Notes under the pieces: model-generated | The model's database searches: none | What the model saw: the letters and a program-made list of their open reading frames with translations, nothing else | What the model was told of the DNA's origin: nothing | Shown: one piece after another, positions 56,542 through 64,000 of the stretch | Layout: each line of letters starts with the position of its first letter | Numbering within the stretch: the first letter of the stretch is position 1 | From: SZUA-36 sp963749115 | GTDB lineage: Bacteria > Pseudomonadota > Gammaproteobacteria > Xanthomonadales > SZUA-36 | Reading direction: 5' to 3' | NCBI GenBank assembly: GCA_963749115.1 | Contig: CAVVLP010000002.1 | Coordinates: 62,001 to 126,000 of the forward strand | DNA: 64,000 nucleotides | Translations under genes and position numbers: made by a program

Positions 56542-58996
56542 ATGGCAAAGTCCGAAACAACAAAACCTGAAACAGTGAGCCCAGATTCACCTTCACTTGA
56601 GCAGAAAGGTAGTATGCAACCCACGCCGGTGCTGTCGCTGCGCGATGTGGTGGTTTATCCCCATATGGTCATTCCACTGTTTGTTGGACGTGACCGTTCG
56701 ATCCTGGCGCTTGACCAGTCCATGAATATCGACAAGCGTATCATACTGGTTACGCAGCGAAGCGCAGAAATTGATGATCCGGCCGAAACCGACCTGTTTG
56801 AAGTAGGCACACTGGCAACCGTTTTACAGTTACTGAAATTACCGGACGGTACCACCAAGGTGCTGGTTGAGGGTGGTGAAAGAGTCAGAATCAATAAATT
56901 TATTGATGAGAATGGTTATTTTGAAGCCTGGTGGGACCTGCTTCCTGTTGATGAGAGCCGTACTCCCCAGGAACTCGATGTGGCCATGCGTTCGTTGGTA
57001 TCCGTGTTTGAACAATACGTCAAACTGAACCGGAAGATTCCACCTGAATTGCTTACCACGTTGGCTGGTATTGAGGATCCAAGTCGTCTTGCAGACACCG
57101 TGGCTGCGCATCTGAGCATCCGGCTTGAAGAAAAGCAGGAATTGCTCGAAATGGGCAGTGTTGCTGAGCGCATGGAAAAACTCATGGCCCTGGTTGATGG
57201 TGAGATCGAGGTGCTGCAGTTGGAGAAACGTATCCGTGGCCGGGTTAAAACCCAAATGGAGAAAAGCCAGCGGGAATACTATCTGAACGAACAAATGAAG
57301 GCGATTCAGAAAGAACTGGGTGATATGGATGACGCGCCTAACGATATGGATGACCTGACACGCCGGGTTGAAGAAGCCGGCATGAGTGCCGAGGCCAAAA
57401 AGAAGGCTACATCAGAGCTCAACAAGCTGAAAATGATGTCACCGATGTCGGCCGAGGCAACCGTGGTCAGAAATTATATTGACTGGATGTTGAATGTGCC
57501 GTGGAAAAAAAGCAGTCGCATTCGCAAAAACCTCGCAGACGCTGAGGCAATACTTGAAGCCGACCACTATGGGTTGGAGAAGGTCAAGGAACGGATTCTT
57601 GAATACCTTGCCGTACAACAAAGGGTAAAAGTCATAAAAGGGCCTATTTTGTGCCTGGTCGGACCACCGGGTGTGGGCAAGACCAGCCTGGGACGTTCCA
57701 TTGCCAGGGCAACCGGTCGCAAGTTTGTACGTATGTCACTGGGCGGAGTACGTGATGAGGCGGAAATCCGCGGTCACAGGCGTACTTATATCGGTTCCAT
57801 GCCAGGCCGCGTACTGCAAAACATGGCCAAGGTGGGTACACGTAATCCGTTGTTCATGCTCGATGAGTTGGACAAGATGTCCATGGATTTCAGGGGTGAT
57901 CCTTCCTCAGCACTTCTGGAGGTTCTGGATCCGGAACAGAATCACACGTTCAATGACCATTACCTTGAAGTGGATTTTGATCTATCCGACGTGATGTTCG
58001 TGGCGACTGCCAATACGCTGAATATCCCCAGTCCGCTTCTGGATCGTATGGAGGTTATTCGTATCCCCGGCTATACAGAAGATGAGAAGTTGCATATCGC
58101 GAGTAAGTATTTGTTACCCAAACAAATGGAACAACATGGTTTGCGGGAGACCGAAATGCAGATCAGCGACCAGGTATTGGTTGATATTGTCCGTTATTAC
58201 ACACGTGAGTCCGGTGTACGTAGCATGGAGCGGGAGATCGCCAAGATTTGTCGTAAAGCGGTTAAGAAACTGGCACTTGATAAAAAGCTCGGCAAGGTAT
58301 CCTGTTTCGGCACGTAACCTGCAGTCCTACCTGGGCGTGCGACAGTTTCGTTATGGTCTTGCTGAAGAAAATAATGCCGTTGGCCAGGTGACTGGTCTCG
58401 CCTGGACACAGGTGGGTGGAGAGCTACTGCAGATTGAAGCAATGTTGATGCCGGGTAAAGGTAAACTGGAGCAGACCGGTCAGCTTGGTGATGTAATGAA
58501 AGAATCGATCCAGGCCGCCATGACGGTGGTCAGGAGCGGGGCGGAGGATCTCGGTCTGGATCCGGATTTCTATCAGAAGTTTGATTTACATGTGCATGTT
58601 CCGGAAGGTGCTACACCCAAGGATGGCCCAAGTGCGGGTGTTGGTATGTGTACAGCGCTGGTGTCGGCTTTAACCAAAATTCCGGTGCGCGCTACGGTTG
58701 CCATGACTGGAGAAATTACACTTCGCGGTACGGTACTGCCGATTGGTGGTTTGAAAGAGAAACTCCTGGCAGCACACCGAGGTGGTATCGAAACCGTTAT
58801 TATTCCATCTGAAAATGAGAAGGATCTGGCAGATATTCCAAAAAACATCCTGCGTAAACTGGATATCCAACCTGTCTCAACCATCGATGAAGTACTTGCG
58901 ATCGCGTTGGTTGAATTACCCAAGCCGTCATCCGGGGCCGTCGGACCGAAAACTTCGCTTACAGAAGTTGCCAAGACAGAAACCAGACCACATTGA
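56542..58996 (+). CDS. lon: ATP-dependent protease Lon (apparent frameshift)
   Basis: The major ATP-dependent protease for damaged proteins. The N-terminal LON domain (LSLRDVVVYPHMVIPLFVGR) is followed by a coiled coil, AAA+ with GPPGVGKTSLGRSIARATG and FMLDELDKM, and the protease domain with catalytic Ser in PKDGPSAGVGMCTALV and Lys in IGGLKEKLLAAHRGG. The frame breaks near 58300: KLGKVSCFGT-stop should pass to VPVSARNLQSYLGVRQF, which deleting one base restores. Corrected length is 817 residues. ATG 56542 (or 56539) has TAAGGA just upstream. It follows clpX and precedes hupB, the usual order. Confidence 0.96.
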
Positions 58997-59000
58997 CAAT

Positions 59001-59033
59001 TTACCCTGCGGTAAAACGCGGGGTAATGTTTTT
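59001..59033 (+). terminator. Intrinsic terminator after lon
   Basis: TTACCCTGCG and CGCGGGGTAA pair, with one or two non-canonical pairs, around GTAAAA and are followed by TGTTTTT. It is five bases after the lon stop. Confidence 0.75.
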
Positions 59034-59241
59034 GAGACCCGAAATTCTTCACAAAACATTTCAACCAACAGGTGATTGGCTGAAATATTGACAGAATTAT
59101 TTTTTTTCTTTCAATCGTCAAAAATCAGTCTTCTTAGTTATATGAGTCAGTTGGACGTCGATATTAATGCAAAAAGTTGAGTTATTGCTTAATACCTGTT
59201 GCGTCGTGACAGAGTCGTGTATTAACATGGCTGTTCGGCTT

Positions 59242-59267
59242 GCAGGCCTTTATTTGTAAGGCCTTGC
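59242..59267. repeat. Hairpin in the hupB leader region
   Basis: GCAGGCCTT, loop TATTTGT and AAGGCCTTGC form a stem of about nine bases 115 bp before hupB. It has no T-run, so a leader RNA structure or protein site is possible. Confidence 0.4.
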
Positions 59268-59381
59268 GGGAGTTTAGTCAACTTTCGTAATCAGCGGATT
59301 TTTCAGTGGGGGTTAGACGCTGAAGATCATGTTCAAGTCTTCACCATACACAATCGAAACTTAAAAAAATGGAGTGCATAA

Positions 59382-59654
59382 ATGAATAAATCTGATTTAG
59401 TAGATGCAATTGCGGCCGATTCCGGTCTGAGTAAAGCGGATGCCGGTCGGGCTCTCGACGGTTTTACAACTGCTGTAACCAAAGCGCTGAAAAAGAAAGA
59501 TTCCGTATCCCTGGTTGGCTTCGGTACTTTTTCTGTTAAACATCGTGAAGCACGTGCTGGTCGTAACCCGCGCACCGGTGAAACCATCAGAATCAAAGCG
59601 TCAAATAATCCTTCATTTAAGGCTGGTAAAGCCCTTAAGGATGCCGTAAACTAG
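59382..59654 (+). CDS. hupB: DNA-binding protein HU (beta type)
   Basis: A 90-residue histone-like protein. MNKSDLVDAIAADSGLSKADAGRAL, VSLVGFGTFSVKHREARAGRNPRTGETI and the DNA-intercalating Pro in RNPRTGE are textbook HU. The Lys-rich C-terminus KAGKALKDAVN is also typical. It lies between lon and ppiD with tRNA-Val and tRNA-Asp following, as in many gammaproteobacteria. Confidence 0.97.
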   Translation: MNKSDLVDAIAADSGLSKADAGRALDGFTTAVTKALKKKDSVSLVGFGTFSVKHREARAGRNPRTGETIRIKASNNPSFKAGKALKDAVN

Positions 59655-59669
59655 CGCGCCTTCGGGCGG

Positions 59670-59745
59670 GGGTGCTTAGCTCAGCTGGGAGAGCATCGCC
59701 CTTACAAGGCGAGGGTCGGGGGTTCGATCCCCTCAGCACCCACCA
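59670..59745 (+). tRNA. tRNA-Val (TAC)
   Basis: Acceptor GGGTGCT with AGCACCC, D arm GCTCAGCTGGGAGAGC, anticodon stem CGCCC with loop TTACAAG (TAC), T loop TTCGATC, CCA encoded. Confidence 0.96.
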
Positions 59746-59753
59746 TCGTACGA

Positions 59754-59830
59754 GGAGTGGTAGTTCAGTTGGTTAGAATATCGGCCTGTCACGCCGAGGG
59801 TCGCGGGTTCGAGTCCCGTCCACTCCGCCA
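59754..59830 (+). tRNA. tRNA-Asp (GTC)
   Basis: Acceptor GGAGTGG with CCACTCC, anticodon loop CTGTCAC (GTC), T loop TTCGAGT, CCA encoded. It lies 8 bp after tRNA-Val; the two are probably cotranscribed and end at the terminator that follows. Confidence 0.96.
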
Positions 59831-59840
59831 TATGAAAGAC

Positions 59841-59866
59841 AAAGGCGCCTTCAAGGCGCCTTTTTC
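59841..59866 (+). terminator. Intrinsic terminator after tRNA-Asp
   Basis: AAAGGCGCC and GGCGCCTTTTT pair around a four-base turn and end in a T-run, ten bases after tRNA-Asp. Confidence 0.85.
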
Positions 59867-59901
59867 TTATGAGAATTTTGAATTGGAAAGGTTGTTAAAG
59901 C

Positions 59902-61821
59902 ATGGTTCTTCAATCGATTCGTGAAAGACTGACCGGGGTTCTCGCGTTTGCGATCCTGGGCATACTGATCGTTCCGTTTGCCTTGGTGGGTGTAAACGAA
60001 TACTTCACTTCCAGTAGCGGAAATATCGTTGCCAGGGTCAATGAAACTGAAATCTCAACCAATGATTTCAACCAGAGTTTCTCTAATTACCGCAGACGGA
60101 TGCAGTCCATTATGGGCGCTGCATATGACCCGGTACAGTTCGACCAGCTGGTCATTCGTCGTCAGCATCTGGACAGTCTGATTGACCAGGAACTGATTAC
60201 CCAGGCCGCGCAGTCCATGGGGCTTGATGTCGATGATGCCACGCTGGCTGAAGAGATTCGTCAGATACCGGCCTTCCAGGTAGATGGTCAATTCAATGCT
60301 GACGTGTATCAGAGCAGATTGCTCTCACAGGGAATGACCCCTAAACAATTTCAATCAGAGATGCGTTCGCAATTTGTGATTACCGAGTTGCCCAAAAACA
60401 TTGCTGAGAGCAGCATCGCGACGTCTTCTGAGGTTAAGGAGTTTGTGGGTTTGCTTGATCAAAAACGGACATTCAACGCAGTTTTGGTGCCCGCTGACAT
60501 GGCAGAGCCGCCTGCGGAGTTCAGTGAAGCTGATATTGCTGCCTGGTATGACACACACGCTGAAGATTACCAATCTGCGGAACAGGTTATTATCGAGTAT
60601 GTCGAATTGGATGCGGCTTCTTTGCCGGTCGGACCACCACCGGAGGAGGATATCCTGCGTGACCAGTTTGAAGCACAAAAGGCGCGTTTTATAAGCCCCG
60701 AGCAACGGCAGGTATCACATATTCTGATACAAGTAGCAGCTGATGCGAGCGAGGCTGAAATTGAAACGGCCCGGCAGACTGCCGAAGATCTTTCCATACG
60801 TGCACGGGAAGGTGAAGACTTCGCCACACTGGCAATTGAAAACTCACAGGACTCGGGTTCTGCAGCATCAGGTGGTGATCTGGGCTGGGTAGAGTCGGGC
60901 GTGATGGTACAGGCTTTCGAGAATGCCATGTATGAATTGTCGATGGAAGCACCAATTTCCGAGCCGGTGCAGACGGGTTTTGGCTGGCATGTGATACAGT
61001 TGAAAGACATACGTGAATCAACCGGTATGAGTTTTGAAGAAGCCCGGGCCACACTGGTCAGGGAATATGAAGAAGAAAATGCGGCCCGCGCATTTCTCGA
61101 GCAGGCGGACCGGCTTGTAGACCTCATTTATGAAGACCCGACAACGCTGGAGAGCGCTGCCCTGGTTTTGGGGCTGCCGGTAAATGTTGCCGGTCCTTTC
61201 ACGCGCGCCGGTGGTGAGGGAGTTGCCGCCAGTCCTGAGGTTGTCGAGGCAGCTTTTTCTGATTTGGTGTTACTGCAAGCATCGGTCAGTGACCCGATTA
61301 ACCTGGATGAGAACCGCCTGGTCATGATCAGGCTCAAAGAGCACCTGCCGGTTGCCTTGAAGCCAATAGAAGAAGTGCGTGATGAAATTATCGCAACACT
61401 GGCTGACAACCTGGCCCGTGATACGGCGAATGCCAAGGCCAATGAATTGCTGGCAGCTTTACAGAGCGGCGATAACGGACTCGAAGCTTTAGCTGGCGAA
61501 GCCGGCTTGGTTTATGGACGTCACGAGGCGGTCAAACGCAGTTCAATTGAACCTGATGCCTTGCTGGTTAAAGAGGTTTTCCGTTTACCGAAACCTGTTG
61601 AAGGTGTAGCCGTTGAGGCCGTTTTGCCAACCAGCAACGGATTTGCAATTGTCCAGTTGGATTCGGTTGTACAAGGTGAACTGGACGATGGGCCGGCGCT
61701 GGCTCTGCAGCAGTACGAAAGGGTCATCGCCAACGGTAGCGCAAGCATGGAAACTGCCGCATTGATGCGTCAGTTGCGGGCATCTGCAGATGTTGAGGTG
61801 TTTGAAGACCGGATCAAATAA
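59902..61821 (+). CDS. ppiD: Periplasmic folding chaperone PpiD (SurA-like)
   Basis: An inner-membrane anchored chaperone near the Sec translocon. A signal-anchor helix lies at about residues 12-32 (LAFAILGILIVPFALVGVNEY). The SurA_N-like chaperone part (VARVNETEISTNDFNQSF) follows, then one parvulin PPIase domain (about 265-365) with RQVSHILIQVAADASEAE, GGDLGWVESGVMVQAFENAMYEL and GFGWHVIQLKDIRE, then a C-terminal chaperone region. The length of 639 residues is normal. It lies downstream of hupB and before a strong bidirectional terminator. Confidence 0.95.
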   Translation: MVLQSIRERLTGVLAFAILGILIVPFALVGVNEYFTSSSGNIVARVNETEISTNDFNQSFSNYRRRMQSIMGAAYDPVQFDQLVIRRQHLDSLIDQELITQAAQSMGLDVDDATLAEEIRQIPAFQVDGQFNADVYQSRLLSQGMTPKQFQSEMRSQFVITELPKNIAESSIATSSEVKEFVGLLDQKRTFNAVLVPADMAEPPAEFSEADIAAWYDTHAEDYQSAEQVIIEYVELDAASLPVGPPPEEDILRDQFEAQKARFISPEQRQVSHILIQVAADASEAEIETARQTAEDLSIRAREGEDFATLAIENSQDSGSAASGGDLGWVESGVMVQAFENAMYELSMEAPISEPVQTGFGWHVIQLKDIRESTGMSFEEARATLVREYEEENAARAFLEQADRLVDLIYEDPTTLESAALVLGLPVNVAGPFTRAGGEGVAASPEVVEAAFSDLVLLQASVSDPINLDENRLVMIRLKEHLPVALKPIEEVRDEIIATLADNLARDTANAKANELLAALQSGDNGLEALAGEAGLVYGRHEAVKRSSIEPDALLVKEVFRLPKPVEGVAVEAVLPTSNGFAIVQLDSVVQGELDDGPALALQQYERVIANGSASMETAALMRQLRASADVEVFEDRIK

Positions 61822-61868
61822 TGCGGTTCTGAGTTTCGATGTTCCGGCACCTGCCGGGTTGAACAATT

Positions 61869-61904
61869 AAAAAAGGGTGCGTAGTAATTACGCACCCTTT
61901 TTTA
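61869..61904. terminator. Bidirectional intrinsic terminator between ppiD and fabI
   Basis: AAAAAAGGGTGCGTA and TACGCACCCTTTTTT pair around GTAAT, a 15-base stem with A- and T-runs on both sides. It serves both convergent genes. Confidence 0.93.
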
Positions 61905-61922
61905 TTCGGATAGTGGATCTTG

Positions 61923-62729
61923 CTATTCTTCCTGTACGGCGTCTCTTCCGAGTTCAGCCATACCCAGGATGTTATAACCCGCATCCACATAGGTAATCTC
62001 GCCGGTGATTCCTCCTGCAAGGTCAGAGCACAGGAAGGCTGCCGCGTTGCCCACGTCTTCTATGGTGACAGTGCGTCTCATGGGGGCAGTTCCCTTTACA
62101 TGATCAAGCATCTTTCTGAACTGTGAAATACCGGCAGCCGCCAGTGTCTTGATCGGCCCGGCTGAAATTGCGTTGACCCGGTGTCCTTCAGGACCAAGGC
62201 TCTGCGCCATATAGCGCGTGTTTGCCTCCAGGCTGGCCTTGGCGAGGCCCATGACGTTATAACTCGGCATAGCCCTTACAGAGCCCATGTAGGTCAGGGT
62301 TAACAATGCACCATTGCGCCCACTCATCATGCTGCGACCGGCCTGGGCCAGTGCAACGAAGCTATACGAACTGATGTCATGGGCAATTTGGAAACCTTCG
62401 CGGGTTACCGCATCCATGTAATCGCCGACCAATTGCTCACGTGGCGCGAAACCGACGGCATGGACAAGGATGTCATAGTAATCCCAGTGCTTGCGGAGTT
62501 CGGTGAAGGCACCTTCGATCTGTTCATCATATGCCACATCGCAGGGAATAATGATGTTTGAATCACAGGCTTCGGCAACCTGTTCAACACGTGATTTGAG
62601 TTTTTCAGTCTGATAGGTGAAAGCCAGTTCGGCACCTTCACGATGCATGGCCTCGGCAATACCCCAGGCAATTGAACGTTTACTGGCGACACCGACGATC
62701 AGCGCGCGTTTTCCTTGCAGAAATCCCAT
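61923..62729 (-). CDS. fabI: Enoyl-[acyl-carrier-protein] reductase FabI
   Basis: The NADH-dependent last step of fatty-acid elongation. GKRALIVGVASKRSIAWGIAEAMHREGAEL is the nucleotide-binding start. The catalytic pair Tyr and Lys appears in TLTYMGSVRAMPSYNVMGLAKASLEANTRYMA, a Tyr-x6-Tyr-Met-Gly-type arrangement typical of FabI, and AISAGPIKTLAAAGI follows. The length of 268 residues is normal. Target of triclosan in other bacteria. It faces ppiD across a shared terminator. Confidence 0.97.
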   Translation of the reverse strand: MGFLQGKRALIVGVASKRSIAWGIAEAMHREGAELAFTYQTEKLKSRVEQVAEACDSNIIIPCDVAYDEQIEGAFTELRKHWDYYDILVHAVGFAPREQLVGDYMDAVTREGFQIAHDISSYSFVALAQAGRSMMSGRNGALLTLTYMGSVRAMPSYNVMGLAKASLEANTRYMAQSLGPEGHRVNAISAGPIKTLAAAGISQFRKMLDHVKGTAPMRRTVTIEDVGNAAAFLCSDLAGGITGEITYVDAGYNILGMAELGRDAVQEE

Positions 62730-62810
62730 GGATGTTTCTCTCCTGATGAATAGATTTTATTAGAGGAATGGCAGGTTAACAGCAGATTTCCTTTTTAGCA
62801 AAACGCTGTC

Positions 62811-64000
62811 TCAGCGTTTCGCGTGATTGAACTGCAAGCGTTGGGCGGCACCGTGCTCAATTACCTGCGTACCATCGAAGGCAAGTGCGCCATTGACCCA
62901 CACTGCATCGATACTGCTTCGGAAACTACGGCCTTCAAAAGGGGACCAACCACAGCGTGACAATACACGCTCACGGGTCACATCTGTCGTACCACCCATA
63001 TCCACTAAAACCAGGTCTGCATGATAACCCTCACGGATAAAACCACGTTCCACGACACTGAAACGTCTGGCCGGATTGTGGGTGATGCCACGCACGACCG
63101 TGTGTAAATCAAGCTTGCCATCGTGTACAAGTTCCAGCGTGGCTACCAACACATCCTGTACCAGGGGCAGACCGGAAGGTGCGGTCAGGTAGTTGTCCTC
63201 GGCCTTTTCTGCCGAGGTATGTGGCGCATGGTCGGTCGCGATGATATCCAGCCGGCCATCACTGATTGCCGCAATCAGGGCAGCCTGGTCTGCCGCGCTT
63301 TTAATCGCAGGATTACACTTGATCAGGTTGCCGTATTGCCCGTATTGCGAGTCGTCAAAATGCAGGAAATGGACACAGGCCTCGGCGGTAATGTTTTTAC
63401 CGGTTACAGGTCCCGGTTCGAACAGGTCCAGCTCCCGTGCGGTGGAAATATGTAGTACGTGCAACTGGGCCTGGTATTTGTTCGCCAAGGCGACAGCCAG
63501 TTCACTGGATGCCAGGCAGGCTTCGGCACTGCGAATATTGGCATGTTCGGTTACCGGAATGTTTTTTCCATATTTTTCCGCAGCTTGCTTGATGTTGGCC
63601 ATGATCATCGGCGTCGATTCACAATGGGTAGCAATTAGTACCGGAGAATCGCGGAAGATCGCCGCCAGGGTTGATTCGTCATCAACCAGCATGTTGCCGG
63701 TGGATGCACCCATAAATACCTTCACACCACAGGTCGTTGACGGATCTATCGCCCTGATGTTTTCGATATTGTCATTGGTCGCGCCGAAATAGAATGCGTA
63801 GTTGGCGGCTGATGTTTCAGCAGCACGGGCGTACTTCCATTCCAATTGCTCCACATTGGTGGTGGGTGGTTTTGAATTGGGCATTTCCATGTAACTGGTC
63901 ACACCACCGGCGATGGCGGCACGTGATTCAGAATAGAAATCGCCCTTGTGGGTCAGACCCGGTTCACGGAAATGCACCTGGTCATCGATCATGCCCGGCA
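62811..64000 (-). CDS. pyrC: Dihydroorotase, QVH-type (5' end outside the window)
   Basis: A pyrimidine-pathway amidohydrolase, cut at the window edge near its N-terminus. PGMIDDQVHFREPGLTHKGDF is the metal-site start, where the usual first His of HxH is Gln. VKVFMGASTGNML gives the Lys region, THCESTP, LHVLHIST and IIATDHAPH give the His and Asp ligands, and GWSPFEGRSF is a family tail. QVH with THKGD is familiar to me from a dihydroorotase subgroup seen in Bacteroidetes and some gammaproteobacteria. Allantoinase is less likely. It is 81 bp upstream of fabI on the same strand. Confidence 0.88.
   Translation of the reverse strand, partial: PGMIDDQVHFREPGLTHKGDFYSESRAAIAGGVTSYMEMPNSKPPTTNVEQLEWKYARAAETSAANYAFYFGATNDNIENIRAIDPSTTCGVKVFMGASTGNMLVDDESTLAAIFRDSPVLIATHCESTPMIMANIKQAAEKYGKNIPVTEHANIRSAEACLASSELAVALANKYQAQLHVLHISTARELDLFEPGPVTGKNITAEACVHFLHFDDSQYGQYGNLIKCNPAIKSAADQAALIAAISDGRLDIIATDHAPHTSAEKAEDNYLTAPSGLPLVQDVLVATLELVHDGKLDLHTVVRGITHNPARRFSVVERGFIREGYHADLVLVDMGGTTDVTRERVLSRCGWSPFEGRSFRSSIDAVWVNGALAFDGTQVIEHGAAQRLQFNHAKR

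Larger units (their letters stand above)
58997..59381. other. 385-bp gap between lon and hupB
   Basis: This gap contains the lon terminator, an AT-rich stretch around 59085-59130 with TTGACA followed by a T-run but no clear -10, and a hairpin at 59242. ATGGAGTGC at 59370 precedes the hupB start. hupB probably has its own promoter here, but I cannot place it. Confidence 0.4.

Overview
The window is a stretch of a gammaproteobacterial chromosome. The evidence is gene order: queG divergent from nnr-tsaE-amiC-mutL-miaA-hfq-hflX-hflK-hflC-DUF2065-purA, then rnr-rlmB; smc-zipA-ligA; aspC next to uvrB; tig-clpP-clpX-lon-hupB-tRNAs-ppiD. All of these are classic gammaproteobacterial neighbourhoods. 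The MutL carries endonuclease motifs, and minor type IV pilins sit near aspC-uvrB, so an enteric is unlikely. I cannot name the genus. Nearly everything is chromosomal housekeeping; I saw no prophage, no CRISPR array and no transposase gene.

Layout. 0-3.1 kb (minus): an AhpD-like protein cut by the window edge, a class III aminotransferase and QueG. 3.1-18.1 kb (plus): the nnr to rlmB supercluster (metabolite repair, tRNA modification, cell-wall amidase, mismatch repair, Hfq, HflKC, adenylosuccinate synthase, RNase R, 23S methylation), interrupted by tRNA-Leu. 18.1-25.2 kb: deaminase, nitrilase, a 0.5-kb palindromic MITE-like element, then a minus-strand operon yciO-scpA-scpB-rluB-HD, plus yciI-bolA and queF. 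25.3-31.6 kb: smc-zipA-ligA. 31.7-35.2 kb: lipoprotein, SLC13-type permease and SYLF protein. 35.5-42.6 kb: minor pilin operon fimT-pilV-pilW-pilX-pilY1-pilE, abutting a tRNA-Ser that is cut in its T arm. 42.8-51.7 kb: tRNA-Asn, a lone pilin, aspC, uvrB and several small envelope or secreted proteins. 51.8-52.95 kb: a tRNA cluster (Arg, Pro, Arg, His, Lys, Leu) with two damaged tRNA copies whose T arms are split by small hairpin repeats. 53-64 kb: tig-clpP-clpX-lon-hupB-tRNA-Val-tRNA-Asp-ppiD, then fabI and dihydroorotase on the minus strand.

Two themes stand out. First, at least fifteen genes, including essential or near-essential smc, lon, clpP, uvrB and miaA, read correctly only if single surplus bases are removed. 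Outside pilY1 the total length of every affected gene fits one extra base per break, which looks like uncorrected insertion errors rather than gene decay; I annotate these as single genes spanning the breaks. Second, three damaged tRNA genes all break in the T arm. Two of them hold compact hairpin elements of 80 and 52 bp that share an A-GGA-T hairpin, and a related hairpin occurs inside the MITE-like element at about 20 kb. This is the most unusual biology I can see here.
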